Under the pieces are notes generated by a model that ran no database searches, was not told the origin of the DNA, and saw nothing but the letters and a program-made list of their open reading frames with translations. From assembly GCA_036362985.1 (NCBI GenBank), contig JAYGXS010000005.1, positions 50,818,394 through 50,882,393 on the forward strand: a stretch of 64,000 nucleotides of DNA, in the 5' to 3' direction. Below, in pieces: positions 12,101 through 27,100 of the stretch; position 1 is the stretch's first letter; the number at the start of each line of letters is the position of its first letter. This stretch comes from Ligula intestinalis (Eukaryota > Platyhelminthes > Cestoda > Diphyllobothriidea > Diphyllobothriidae). The translations under genes and the position numbers were made by a program.

Positions 12101-15100
12101 CATTCGATACATAAAATGGGCTCTCAAAGCCAGTTTTAAACTAACCTCCTCACAGCATTCCTGTCAACTTTTTGGGAGGAGGGAGGAGGACGTTGCATGC
12201 ACGTTGAACTTAACTATATCTGATGAAAAGCACATGCCAATACAAGCGAACATCCCCGACCCAGGAAGCAATTGAGAAGAAGAGGAAGAAGACTCGATTG
12301 CTGAAAAGCATATGTCACGAGCTCGAAAAGTCACAAGTATATCTTGATTTTTCCAAAGAACCTCGTCCTTTCTTCATTATATCGCTCGGAATGCATACCA
12401 CCCCCCTGATCTACAAGACCTGGAACCATCTGAACATGGCGTTTGTAAATGTGGCAAAACAGGGAATAAAGATTTTTAATTGGAATTAACAGATCGTGAA
12501 CCTATAGAGCGACTGCTTTTTATGAATATAGGGCCATCTTTTCGTCCAGCAAAACTTTCACAGAAAATCTAGTGCTTCTTCTTAAGTAGGCACATTTTTG
12601 AAGTGGAAAATGTAATTGCCAACTAAGAGGACACGACGAGTGTAAGTCATTCAGGTCTGTTTATGGAAAAACACATAACGTAGGACTTGCGTTTGATTAT
12701 GTGGTAAGATGAAATGCAGCGTATTTCCATCGGCAGATGTCCGTTATAAGTACTGCAATCCTTATGCGTCCGTTACTCATATGAATTCGACTCGTCAGAT
12801 TAATACAATGTTTGTCCCATCAGTAGAGGTTCCTTATTCTCAAGCATACAATTTCTTATCTTTACACTATTTGAAAATTAAAGTGGGTTTAGAAGATGGT
12901 GGGGGGGGGGGCACTCAGTAAAACGCTTATATGCGGCATTGCGAATACATAATTTCACTGTAATCTTATGGTAAACCCAATCTGCGCCCATATAATTAAT
13001 CAATATAGGATATCGATAAAGCTAAATTTTAAGGCAAATACCAAGAACCTCTGGCAGTCCAGCGAATATTTAAGTAAGTTTCATATTATCCAACATCTTG
13101 CACGACATTTTCAAAATACCAAGTGTACGGCCAACACAAATTAGGTCGGTGTGAAATGAATGCAAGAACGTTACTTTTATCGTGAAGGGTTCATTTCGAT
13201 TTTGTGCGTCACTTTTCACCAGTGAAAATAGTAAGGGAAAATAAGTAGTCACGGCACTATTTTGCACGCACGCCACAGATGAACCTGGGTCATTTTTATC
13301 TGTCTCAAAAAACTCCAGATTTTGGATAAGTTACCTACTAACCAATTGCACGAAGCATTAGAGCCAGAACTACTATGGAACGTTGTGGCTCAGCTTGTGT
13401 GCACAAGGGAAGCCCTCCGAGTATAAAACCTAGCAGGACATTACATATTAATTAAGTCTGCTTCAATACTCGTCAACACTGTCTGCCCAAATGGCGAGGC
13501 GTCGTTGCACTTATGCCACATGTGCATAATTAATGTTCCCCGGACCGCAAAGACCGCTGCGAGGACCTTAACTCTTCTAGTCTAAAAACAGCGTCCGGTC
13601 TTGGAATCGTTCTTGTCCTTGGGCAGATCAACTGAACACTAGTCACATGTGACTTCGTAAGAAAATTGCTGTTCAGCAGAACAGTCGTCCGAAGCTTAAA
13701 CTTCTGCCAATGACAGGTCGACTGTCGAATCCCACAATTTGCATTGTGTGCTGTTCCACAGCGTGGCGATGTAGAGACGGTGAATTATGCGTGAAGTAGT
13801 TGGTTGGTTGGTAGCGCTTGTTGGATCAGGGGTCCCCGCGGGAGTACAAACTGGGTACAGTTGGGAGACGGAGAAAAGCTGCGACCTCAGTCGGCTTGAG
13901 CCAAAGGTCCACGGGGGTGAGTTGGGTGCCTGGTCGAGAACTGCAGGTGAAGAGATGCCGGCAGTCATGCAGCGGGACGCCGCAGTCGGGTATGGACGGG
14001 TCGAGCCGGTGTTGGTACTGGCGAAGGAGCATGCAGTAGCCACTGCGTAGCTGCGCCAGGGTACAGCGAGTGACCCTCGGGAGATGTCGTTCCGAGGCTG
14101 CAATCGGAGGTGGATGGCCACCCAGAAGGACCGGGTGGTGGTAGCTGGATTTTGCGTCTACAACAGCTCTTTGGTGAGGGCGCTGAGAGCCTGTCTTGGT
14201 GGCGGAGCCATCAGCGGTTAGATCCGAGAGAGAAGAGGCGATAGTTGCCTTGTGGAGAGCTCGAATCGACGGCTGAACTTTGCGGCTGGGCTCAGGAGCA
14301 TGACAACGATGGTGATTTAGATGGCCAGCTTGTGAACAGATCCACAAGAACTGCTGACCTAGGAGTTTGTTGTGAAGGGCGACCGGCAGGACAGAAGCCT
14401 CTGCATGAAGGTGATCGATAGGTGACATTTTATAGCAGCCCGTGATCGTGTGGATGGCACCATACGTTGCGCGAGATAGTTCTACGTGATAGTGGACTTG
14501 TGCTGCATCTAGCGCACTCTCTCTCTCCTCACCTGCCTGTACCTGGCGTCACGACAGCGTCAAGAAGACCGAAAGCGTGGTCGGTACCAAGTTGCAGGTG
14601 TGGCCGCCAGGCCTGACTCAGATCCCACAGAGTGGGGTGCCATAAAGGCCATAGTTGGCTTGTGCAACGTCAGCCTGCGTCTACGCGTGCCACTAATACC
14701 CCCATCTTCCGCGTTTGTTATGGGAGCTGTTATAATCGAGTGTGTTCCTGTGTCAACACCGGTTATATCCTTGGTTGGTCTCACCTGCGTCGCCACTGTT
14801 ATAACCGAGTGTGTTCCTGTGTCATCACCGGTTATGACCCCCAGTTACGTGTTAGGAAGAGAAGGCAGAAAAGGATAACAGATAGTACTTTACTGTCAGT
14901 TTTACTAGTACATCAGCTCTGTTTCCTATGTGTCGAGCAGCTTGTTTTTTGTGTCCCTAACCATTGAGCCACGAGCTCGTTGTCTCACCGCTTTAGGTCA
15001 GGGGATAATTACACTCGTTGATGAACTTTCACCTGATTGAACAGACTGACTACCCTTTCGTCTGCACCTTCATACTATCCCATTCTCTCCGAAGAGGTTC

Positions 15101-18100
15101 TTGTTTGTGGATATCACCGACCCATCGGACTTGCATGAAGACCATGTCGGCAGCGATATCTTGACGCAGCTTGTTCATTTTGCACCCGTTCAGTATAAAA
15201 CTCTCGTAACAACAGTCTTTGAAACGCACAGTCTTGCGCCGCCACTCCCTTTCACTGACCGCCTTCTCTTGCCAACTCCGCCTGCCAACCGTTACTTCCT
15301 TTCTTCCGTGCTTCGATAACACAACAAGGAGGCGTCTAAACGACCCGATATCAGCAGAATCACCCTCGAGTCAATTCTCCTTCGAACACCTGTGGTCTCC
15401 ACCACCGAAGTGGCCACAATGACATGTCTGCTGGCATCCTTATTGGGTGTGAGATGTCTCAGGCGCGCGGGGCTGCTATGTGGTCATCTCGCTCTGGGGC
15501 CTGAGCGAGAGAGAGAGACGATTACGGATGTCGCCGCCTGTTTTCACCGTCATCCGTTCTCTCTCTCTGGCTCTGGCACGGCGGGCAACTCTGCTCGCGC
15601 AGCTGATGACTCAGACGCGGCGGGCGGGCGTGCGTGCACACACGCCCACCGAGCGCGCTCAGCGACGCCCATGGCCACGCACTAGCGCCACACACACACA
15701 CTCACACACACACACACAAACACACACACAAACACACACCTGAGACAGGGGGAGAGGGGAGCCGGCAAACACGGATTGACTTCGCTCTCACCACCCCCAT
15801 CCCCCTGCCCTCTTAACCCAACAGTCTCACGCGCTCACCATCGTCACTAACACGACGCACGCGCACCACCTGCAGGGTGACAACAGTTGAACCAGGTTCT
15901 TTTACCGTAGGGACCCATGCCTGCTAGTGCATACTTTTATTCAAATGAGGAGAGAGAGAGAGAGGAAGTTGGAAGTCGATCTTTTTGTCTTGTATAGCCA
16001 CAATTCATCAAGCATGTCTGTATTTTTGGTGGTGGCACACAAATCGGGTCACTTAGGATGGGAGTGTGTACAGGTCCGTTGTCTGGCCACTTCTGAGTGA
16101 TGCTCGTATGCGCCTATATGTGTGTGTGCACGAGGAAGAATAATCGATCGCGCGTTGACTAGGACATAGTCCACAAATGATCTTACATCCCATTTGGACG
16201 TGAATTAGGACCCTAGGTTGCATAGGTCATTACCTCCCTGTATTGAAAGCAGGTCCACAAGTACAACTCGTGGAATTTTTGCAAAGTGCAACAGCAAGTC
16301 TTGCCGTGGGACCACCGGCCCAACTTCCAAAATAAGTGCAAGGAGCTGAAAAATCTTTCAGGCAATACAAATTTCAAGATGATCACAGTGGACAAATATG
16401 CTGAGTCTAGGAGCCAGTACAAATGACTGCGTAGTACACCTCGACACTACTGGCTAACAAGGAATGCGCTTGGTGACAGATTTTCACTACAGGTCGACAT
16501 TTAGTCCGTCGTAATCGAGTGGTAACTCCATCGCCCGGGGGTGGGAGTGTGGAAATATAAAACCCGCCAAACACCTCTTGTCCCAGTGGGTTATAGGTTA
16601 AGATCTAACATTGTAGCGATGAGTGTCCGATGCTCCGGCTGCTGCCAATTAGTGACTCCGACGAGAGGATAAACAAGCAATAGTTTTGAGTGTTCCTCGT
16701 TCGTTTGTTTGTCTGTCTGTGGAAGAACTTCATACAAATTGCCCGATCGTCAGCTTTTCACAGCGATAGCCATGTCATTGATTAACGTTTGTAGACACTC
16801 TACGCCATGGACACCGCGTCGCAGACTTTGAGGACTTGCATAAACCTTAAATCACTTCCAAGTTTGGCTTAGTGCAACGGCGATGGAGCCCGTTGTTGTG
16901 GACAGTTTTAGTCAGTCACATAATGTGCCGTGCCAAAAAACCTGTATTGTTCAAGGCTCCTGGTGGAGTTAGCCAAACATTAATGGCTGACTTCCATGCA
17001 AGAGTCCAGAGGCCTATCCGTATTCATGCTTGCAATCACTTGCAGCTAGCGGCCAACTTGCTCTCACCGGGCTCAACTTGTAAAGTGCACTGCAGCTCAG
17101 CTTGACTTCACGCGTCTGTTCGAATGTCTCGCATAACCTTTCTACGAGACGAAACACATATTTGTCAGTGCGCTTCTACAACCTGAAACTCCTCCATTTC
17201 GGAGTCTTGACTTCATTTCATCAATGCGAATGCAGCACCCGACCCCCACCCGCTTTACCCGGTCGTGTCGCGCCTTCTTCAGACAACTCATGATTGGTTT
17301 TCAGGCCCCCGGCTTACCATTGCGGTTGCTTCCAACTTTGGTGTCTGGGCGGCGATCGACCTATTCAATGACGGATTTTTGGTTCCGTTTTCACTGTGTC
17401 ATGCACACACTCTTTTCTCACACCAACGGGATATGTTAACGAGAACACGTCAAAATTCATGGCCCTTGCTGTGCCAACTTTGCCTCCGCAAAGACCGCAG
17501 CCGTTCGAGTACGCCCTTCTACATGCGGCACAAATAGTGCTTCAAACTGTGTACTTCAGAGCTGAGTCAACCTCTGCACTATTGTCCATTGTATTACCTT
17601 ATTTGGTATTCAGAGGAACCACCAACACCTCAGAATACATTATCGGCTTATTAGCGGTCATCAGCTATCCATATCCAAACTCAGGTATGGAACTGCCAGG
17701 TGTGAATCTTTGACCTGCTTGATCATTCAAGGTAACCTTTTACCGAGGGCCCGTGGTTTTGTCGGTTGTGATTGGGATGATGACGATAGCCTGCAGCTCA
17801 CGGAGCTGGTTACGGAACATACATTTCCCGTTGTGTATGGGGAGGGGCTCACTTGAGAACCGCCAAAGGCGTTGCCTAGCGAATTGTGGTATGTGTGATG
17901 ATAAGAGAGAACCGCTAAAAAGCAGTGGAGACTGGAATCGCCATTTCTGGCTTATAGGCCGTAATCAGAGGGCCATACCCACTCCCCGGTGTTTTAGCGC
18001 CCGAGGCTCGAACCCAAGACCTGTTGGTTAGAGGCTCACCGCTTTAACACATTGTCACACGAGCTCGTTGCCTTGTCGATTTGATTGGCAGCATCAACAA

Positions 18101-21100
18101 TGGTGGATAAGTGCTCACTGATCGCTGTCAGAACTCACTTATCCCGCCCGACAGACGCTCAGTGCCCGACCTGCGGATGAAAGCACTCACCCACTGCAGG
18201 ATTCAAGTGATAACCGTGGCTCTTTGTGGAAGTTTGTTTTTATTCTACCCCCTGGGCATTGGGCTGCCACGCCCGAGTACGCAGGGCTTGGTAGGCGAAG
18301 GCAACGTAAGTCAGCGCAGTGGTGCTGATCTCGGACTGCCACAACTTGACCGGAAAATGAAGAACACCACTGATTCACGCGGTGGGCACGATAGTGAATT
18401 ATACGTTTGAAGTCTATCACAGTTAATCAGACTAGCGACACACTAATTGCACTTCACACCGCATACAACGCGTTCCAAGGACGAGACAAAGTCCGGACGA
18501 CTGGAGACGGACGCGGCAAACCTGTGCGTTCAATCTACAACACGAATCTCAAAATAAACACGTATTAGGCCTCAAGTGAGTATCTCAGGTCTCCAAAGCG
18601 AAGGCGCCATAATGGCCTATTTGAATCGTACACCGGAGTCGGTTCAGGTGTCCGGTAAGCTTGCTGATAATTGATTTAGCCTGTGGGAAGACGTGGCTTT
18701 GTAGGAGGGCATGCGCTTTCCCATTGTAATCGCTGTGGTCCGTCACGACTGTTACCATTCCCTTGTCGGCCGGTAGCGCTATTATATCTTCTTTCATTTT
18801 AAATTTCTTTATCGCTTCTTCTTCCGCGGGTGACATGTTGTTGGTGAACCTATTCGTAATTAATAAGAAGGCAACTTTCTGGCGAATGGCGTACTTCGCC
18901 TTGTCGGTTACATTGGCGCTTACTAGCATGATTTCCAGTGCTGTGATGAATGCGGCTGGTTTAGCATCCACCGTATTAAATTTGGTTTCATGGCTCAGCA
19001 TTGTCAGTTCTTGTTTAGTCAACTGTCTAGACATGTTCGTTTAAATTTTAAATTTAAATTTTCCGAACTTCTGGTCTAAGCCCTGTCTTAACCACCACAA
19101 AGTTAAGGCGACTGGAGATTGATACTGGCGTGTGTGTGTGTGAAAGTGCCATACACATGCTGGTTACTCAATAGAAACTGATTCGAATTAAATTGGGGCT
19201 CATTAAAGAAGGAACCAATACAGATTGACTATCTCGCTCGTAAAAATTCCTCGGTGTGTAATCGTCTAGGATTCTGCCAGCTTATAGGAAGAACCGTCTT
19301 AAGAGAGAGACGAAGCTATAGTAGCTATAGTAGCAAAATGGCTCTATTCATGGAGAGCAAGGGATAAGCTAAGGTAAAAGGTCATGCTAAAATGTCACAG
19401 AATACTGAAAGTTACGCGTTTATACGATATCCACATCTCTCATGGAGGCAGGTTGGCTTTCAACTTCTCAACTTCGCGCTAGGAATGGGAGTACAGAGTG
19501 CTGATATGCCGATATACGGTAAAACATATGCCGGAAACTTCGGCGCATTGTACGGGAAGACTTCGTAGCCATTATTTCCGAGTGAAGAGGGTGAGCGACC
19601 TCAATAGGCACACTATTAGCAAATTGCTTATTCGTTTTAAAGTGTCGATGTATTATAATGTCAGCTAAAATGGTATAGGAAACACTAGCAGCTGAAGAAA
19701 GCATTCGGAGCATACCTTTAGTAATGGCTTGGTCTTTTTAAGTAAAGCTGGAAAAATAACTGAATAGCAGTACAGAATGAGTTGGAGAATGCAGACGTCT
19801 ATAAATCACCAGATTATGGCTTTTGATGTGCGATATGAAAGCAAACAACGGATATAATATGATGGTTTACGGCTTTTAATAAAAAGGCCTTCTATATGAG
19901 GCGTATATGAGAGATTAGATTCCAGAGTAACACCAAGGTACTGGAAAAAGGATAGCTCGTTGGGCAGAATGTCAATAGTTTCAGGAGTATGAGAGGGTCG
20001 CAGTTAAAAAGACACTGGACTGAATTTCGCTAGTTAAGTAAAAAGCCATTTGCTGACGACTATGCTGAGACGTGGTCCAGACCATCTTTCAGTACTTGGA
20101 GATAGATCTGACTTTCGAGAGGATGGCCAACAATCATATCATCAGCAAATTTAACAAACAAGCATTGATTTGGCGATCGTAGGTCGTCAGTGTGGAGGAA
20201 GAAGAGATGAGGGGATAATATAGACCCCTGCAAAACTTAATGGTACCTTGATTGTATTCATCTAGGCCGGATAGAGGTTACTGAACGGAGGATCCTCACA
20301 ACCGGCCACATGCTCTCCTTGCCTCAGACACTCGGCGAATTTGATTTGACTGGCTCCATCACTGTACATTTCTGCTAGTTTTTGGCCTTGCGCATGCGAA
20401 TCAGCACCCTAATGACAGAATTTGGGCGATCAAGCCTGACACTCGGGAAACCAGTCGGTGGGAACTGAAGCGGTCATCAGTTCGCGTGGTAGTTAGTGCC
20501 TCTCGCCACTGCCCACTCTTCGCATATATGCCGCCTCCCCCCCCCCTCGCATAGGGATTCAGTAGCCCTTACTCTAAAAAGGAGCGCATCTGCCTCTGTG
20601 ACTTTTAGCACACACAGACACACACACTCCACCCCACATTGGCTGCTTCTGCCCTCAGAAATTTGCATACCGGCAGTCAAAATCCACCACTTCGTAGCTT
20701 ATCAGTAACAGGTGAGGTCCAAAAACACAACACATACACACACTCCTTCATTTTGCCACCTCTGTTTTCACTTTTCATGACACTAGGATCGCAGTAGGTG
20801 GTTCGCCTTTGCTCTGTTGACGCTTTCGATCTCCGCTCAACTCCGGTAACTTTACCCTTCGTATTGGGCATATGTATACTTTGAACCTCATATATGCAGG
20901 GTATTTTACAGATCTATATATATATTATTATGACTTGGCCGGAATCGGCCTGGCAGGCGGTCACCCGTTGGGGACCTCTGACCACCACATGAACTTTGTT
21001 TAGTTCGGAAGCCTATTCGATCGGTGTTCGCACATTCCTGAGTGAATATATATATATATATATCAGTAAGGGGGTTATGACAGCATTTGGGGGTAACTTT

Positions 21101-24100
21101 ATGCAGAACTGTTTCGGGCTTATTAGCCTTCATCAGCCAAGCATAACCCTGAGCACCAGCTGGTGTTCAGGGTTATGCTTGGCTGATGAAGGCTAATAAG
21201 CCCAAAACAGTTCTGTATCAAGTTACCCCCAAATGCTGTCATACTCCCTTACTGCCATTATGACTTGGCCGGAATCGGCCTGGCAGACGGTCACCCGTTG
21301 GAGATCTCTGACCACCACATGAACTTTTTTTAGTTCGGAAGCCTATTCGATCGGCGTTCGCACATTTCTGAGTGAATATATGTATATATGCGCTCCTTAA
21401 AATTTGTTTGTTGAGTTCAAGATTTGCTTTCCTTCATTGCATTTCAACCACTGCCATTGGGACATTTGCATGCTTTTTTAATGAAGGGTAAGGACTTCTT
21501 ATAACTAACTCCGCAGTTAACCATAACATAACTAACTACTTATTTAGTTGTTGTTTATTGTTTATTTTACTTATTTGTTTATTTTCTTGTTATTAAAATT
21601 GATTAATTTTAGTTTAGCATTCATTTTCTTATCATATACTCCTGGTTTTAGTGTAGTTTTAATTTAGTTTTCTATGTTTTAATAAACTGTGGTGTTGCTG
21701 ACAAGGAAACCTTACAACATAAGGATGATTCGGACTTAAGTGGATAGTATTGTGAACGGTACTCGACAGTATGCGTAGGGGGTGCAGACATTACAGCAAA
21801 GACTGTATGGCGTGCATATTTTATGCTTATGCTTAATAATTTGGTTAACCACTGTGGTTGCACTTGCCGATTCCCAATAGTGTCAGTTTTACGACTAAAA
21901 ATCGTGTAAGTGTACCAGGAGTTACAGTGGAATAACACGTATCACTAAAAGAATTAATTAGACCATTCCTTTGCCGTGCTACTGTGTTTGATCCAGAACT
22001 TGATGCAACGGTTTTCTCACGTCAAACCATAGAGAGATCTTTGCGGATGATCAGCTTCCTTTTCAGTTAGATGAAACACCGTCATACTAAGATCGTTATG
22101 TAAGATCCTACATTGGTGAGATCTGGCCAAATAGGTGGGCACGATGAAGGAGTTTTCTAGAATAAGCCTTTTTTCGTTTAGTATATCGTCCACACATCTA
22201 GCATAAGATAATAATCTACAGGCTGCAAAACTGATGCTTGTCATTGAATCGGGAGTAAGCATTAAATCAGATCACACTCAGCTACGAAACGACCTGTTTT
22301 TGGATCTTTTTGATCTCAGTTATTAGAGGTTTTCCACAGCTCCTGGGCCAGACCAGGCAGCGTTTTAAAAAAAGAGGCGATTAAAAAGCAACTCAACAAT
22401 TTTCGTATTAGTACCTGTAGAAAATTAAGCGCTTTTAGAAAACAACCGGATTTATGCTTGTTTAACGTAGGTAAACCTTTTTGATTACCTGGTGTATGTG
22501 TGTGTAATCTAGTACATTACTGCTATGAGGCATGTGTACAGTATCTACTGAAAGCAGCAGTTGTCATTCTGCAAATATCCAAAACTTTTTCACTGTGCAT
22601 CTTCAGACAAATGTAAGATCACAGAGAAACACTCAACTTAAAGGTGATTAGAATGGCTTCTGTGATTAGTGAATATTTAGTCTAGCACGTGTTAAGTAAA
22701 ACAGGGTGTCCAGGTTTGCTGATCTTTCTCTTCTTTCTTCTTCGAAAATTTATACGTTGCATCCAAATCTACACACAACTTGCCGAATGACCCATGCAAT
22801 TCTGTCTACTCAGAGCCTTTCTTTCTTTTCTTTGATGAGCAGCAACAAGGGCAAAATAGGCCTTCATTCCAAACCACCTCTATCACCTTAGTTTAATCAC
22901 TGTTGCAGGTTTAGTTGATCCCTTGCCGTCGTATGATGTTCGCCTGTGTTTAAGCTGTTTTCCATCTAAGTAACTAGTATTGCCCTTGAATAGCGGAATT
23001 TTGACTTCATTTGGACTGTCGGCTTATGGGCTACTGAGGTTTCCTCAATGAGAAGGCATCCCCATATGACTGGTTTGGCTACCTGCTTATAGGTTGACCG
23101 AGTAACTTATTTGTACTCTCGTGACCGTCCGTACCCGTGCCTCTGCTCCCTGTGAGAAGCTGCTGGTAGGAACATTTGTCGCGAATTACAAGAAACTATT
23201 CGTTCCCTTTCGTGGGGCAGGACGACTTCAAAATTAGTTGTTACATGTAACCTTTTGCCCCTACCGATGGTGCACTCATGGACCATCCGCAAATGTGTTT
23301 CAAATCCTACCTTGCAGGTTGGCTTATGAGGTGGAACCGACAAGGAAAAAAGAGATCAGAATGTCCATTTCTGGCTAATTAGCCATCATCAGCTAGTCAT
23401 ACCCGATCCTAGTTGTTCCGGCATCCAAGGCTATAACCGGCAACCTGCTGGCTAGCAGTACAACGTCCTAACCTCTGCGTCGTGGAGTCGATAGCCGTTG
23501 GCATTGGCATTGAGCTTGCCATGAAGTGTTAGCGATCGCGACTTGGAAGCCTGCCAGCTGACAGTATATCCAGGTCCCCCGGGATCGAGGTTCAGACTGC
23601 AGTCTGTCCTCAAGGTGGACGTTTTTTGGCCATTGCGTCTAGGCCATCCGGTAACAGTATATTAGAGCTACCACCGCGGAAGCCAAAACTCCATAATTCT
23701 GATATACGGGACTGGTGGTAGCAAAGGTTACGGGGTCGGGGTATGACAGGGTTGCAGGAGGACAAATAAAAGAATCATAGAAAAAAATAGGAAATAGGAG
23801 AAAATATTATTTTAAAAATCGTGCCATAATTGAAAAATAAATTAAAATAACAAAATAAGTGAAAGTGACGATATAATAAATTATCATTGCCACTGGCACC
23901 GTATTGCAGGATTCTGCGGTTTGGGTTTTCCGTGGTGGTACCTGTAATAGACTGTTATCAGCTGCACCATAAACGACTGCGGAGTGGTGTGATTATCAGG
24001 GAGTGCAACAACCGCACCACCAACACATTGTCTGTCATCGCCTTCGCGTCATCTGATATTTGCAAATGTTAGAACTGTATGCTTTATTTGTCTTTGGGGG

Positions 24101-27100
24101 ATTTTGCCAGAGATCTGACCAATTTTGCGGAAAAAGCAACCTTGCCGTAATTAGGGCAATATTGTCTAGCTTCTTTGCGAAAACGTTTTTCCTGTTTTCC
24201 ACGGCAAACGCAAATGTCAGGTAAACCGGTTCTTGCAAAATTGTACGTGGCTTTCGCACACTTACTGCATCTCTATCCATAGAACTATACCCGAAAAATG
24301 AAAGACTATGTTTTCAAGGAGTTAGAATGTGCGTATCTTGGATAAGACTTCGATGGCCAATTTTCTATCAAAAATCGATTGAAGTTGATTTTTAAAATGT
24401 CACCTTGTAGAATGCCTGTTGTTGGTAACATAAAACAAAAAAGCAGTTGCTTTCGAGTTTATCTCAACTTCTTTGGTTGTTGTGCAATAGGGAGTAGGTT
24501 TCATTGGTTGATCTGAGTTTTTTTGATTTCTCAAAATTATTCGAATGCATACTTTCTGACCTGCTAAAGTTTTTCTGCCACACCAATTTTCGTCAAAATC
24601 TCTCGCACACGCTTCTTTCATCTTCCACGAGCGCGCATACAGCTTGATACACCAGTTTGTCCCACAATGTAAACCTTCGAACTATTAGTGAATATCATTC
24701 ATTAGTAATTAAAATTCCCAAAGTCTTGAAAGTTTTTGATTGACTACTCACCAGGCAATAGAATATTATAAGGGAGGGTAGAGTTAACGAAAGTTTAAGC
24801 AGCCGAGCAGAGTATTTAGGGGGAAAGGGGTAGAGGTGTAGGTGGATCCAGGGGGGAGGTCAGATTGTTGTCTTAATTGGGGACCAGACAGGGGAAATGT
24901 AGGGGAGGCGAAGGGATCCGACAATTAGTTCATGTCGTCCCGTCACCCTTGGATCGCGTTTTGTTGGGAAGTGTGAGGACGTCGTCTCGTGATGGCGTGA
25001 GTGGCACTGGGATGTTTGCTGTCGCAGCCTCGTCACTGTTTTGTGGCGTGGTAAGAAGCGTGGGGGCGGATGTTGAGTTAGCCTTCGGCCACGGGAGCCT
25101 TAGGGTCGCTTCAAACGCTTCCTGCGCAAATGGGATTGGGTTAGTGAAGCGTATAGCGACTGCCTCTGCCGTTGCAAGTATCGTTAACCCTACTCTCCCT
25201 TATATTATTGGGTTGCCTGATGATGAATTACTCGAAAACTTTCGTTCGCCTAAATTGACTTCCTGAACTACACTAATGCTTGTGTGGTTACTGTTTCACT
25301 AACACAAAACCGAACTCGAATATTTTGCTGTTTTCAGAAAGCTGCCGATATATCTTAATACAAACATTATTGAAATAAGCTGTCCGAATGCACGAAACGC
25401 TTTTTTTTAGAGAAACAGCATCCGCATTTCAAATACTGATGCTTAAACCTGTGGCCAATTACGTCCGAACGTTCAGGCGTTGCTGAAGTTTATTCCTAAA
25501 AAGCATATATTATTAGTACAGGCCTTTTGAGGGCGATATCGTTTAAATACTCCGGAACACTTCTGAGTGGCTCGTGGACAATCTGAGCTATATGAGAGGG
25601 GTTTGTACTTACAAGTAAAAAATATAGTCAAATATAAGTAATATTTGCCGGTTAAAAGGTCATGTAAACATTTTTGTAAATGATCTGGAAAAGTTAAGCC
25701 CTTCTGTTTGCTTATATAGGAAACATCGAAACTGTAAACCTCGAGCCTTTATCCTTGCGCCAAGCCGGTATGCCAACCGCGCAGGCAATACTGCTTTTTG
25801 AACATTCCAAATCTGCTCCATAAATATGTATACGCCTGACGCGAAACCCACAGTAGGCCGACACGAAGAACAACTGTCTTTCCCCGGATATGTGCCGGCG
25901 AAATTTTTGTGCTTTCTGAGATTTTCTGTCTAAATTTAGAGCGCTGTTCACTTTTGCCCGAGGCATCTAAATTAGCCGAATACCACGCTATTCACCTTCC
26001 GCATTGGTGTAACTCGAATTCCAGCAATAGACTGAAAACACCCTCCGGAGCGCAAGGTAAACACAAAAATTGCCTATCAAGTAGGCCCATACACATTTTA
26101 TTATCTTTTCAGGTGAAATAGCATGTTGTGACACTTTTTGGGAATTCAGACGACGAAATGTTATCGCGCCTACTTCTTACTGCGATAAAAAGGGCTATGC
26201 CGTGACGAGGTCCGACTGTCGAGCCTAGTTGGCCGTCGCGTCCTCCTTAGACCAGCAAAGACTTTATGTGAAGTAAACAGTCGCGGTTCAGGCAACCTTA
26301 ATATTACCCTCACAAGCTACTGTGCACTGGTCCGGCAATAAAAAGTCACATGACAAGGCAGTACCGCGACATGAGGAAAGTCGCCTGTCACCAACTATGA
26401 CTTCACTCTGTTTTGATCGTTTCTTTTATCCTAGTATAAAACCGGTTTGGGTGGAGGGAAAACATCAATTTTGGAATTCTGGGATATTAGGACACCACGT
26501 CACTATCTTGACTGCTGGCGAGAAGAGCAGTTTTGTGCATAAAAACACAGCCATGATAACTTTAGTATTTACGAAAGCATAACAACCCAACTAACATCAG
26601 CAGACTTGCTGATTGGTACAAAATACCGCTACAGTAGCACCAGACAACAAAGTCAAGGTCAGTTCATATGATGTCATCAATATAGGTCACTTTTTTCGGG
26701 AAAACTGACCAAAGGTTTACTTTTCGTGAGCATACCTAGGAACTCGCCCCTCCTTAAACCTAACAATCTTCAAATGCAACCATTTTTCAATCAAAACTTC
26801 AAATAATTTATATGCTTTTCGGGTGACTGTGCACGTATATGCTCATAATTGTTTTCAAGATCGAAAAGTCAACATTGTACTACGCATAAAATATCCCCCG
26901 GACATGGGAATAATTATTTTAACATGCATATTGATTCTCCATCTAAAAAAAGCCTCGAACTAAGCGCGTCCTGTTGTGCATGTTAAATTATGTGCGTGTC
27001 CAAGTTTGCAAACTTCACTCATTCGAAGATCGCGTATGCAGCATAATTTATTGGAACCATACATTTCGCAAGTGCTCATCAGCCGCGTCCTCTCACTGCA

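Noticed and set aside
12223..12489. 88-codon Lys-rich ORF
   Set aside because: No family resemblance; probably chance.
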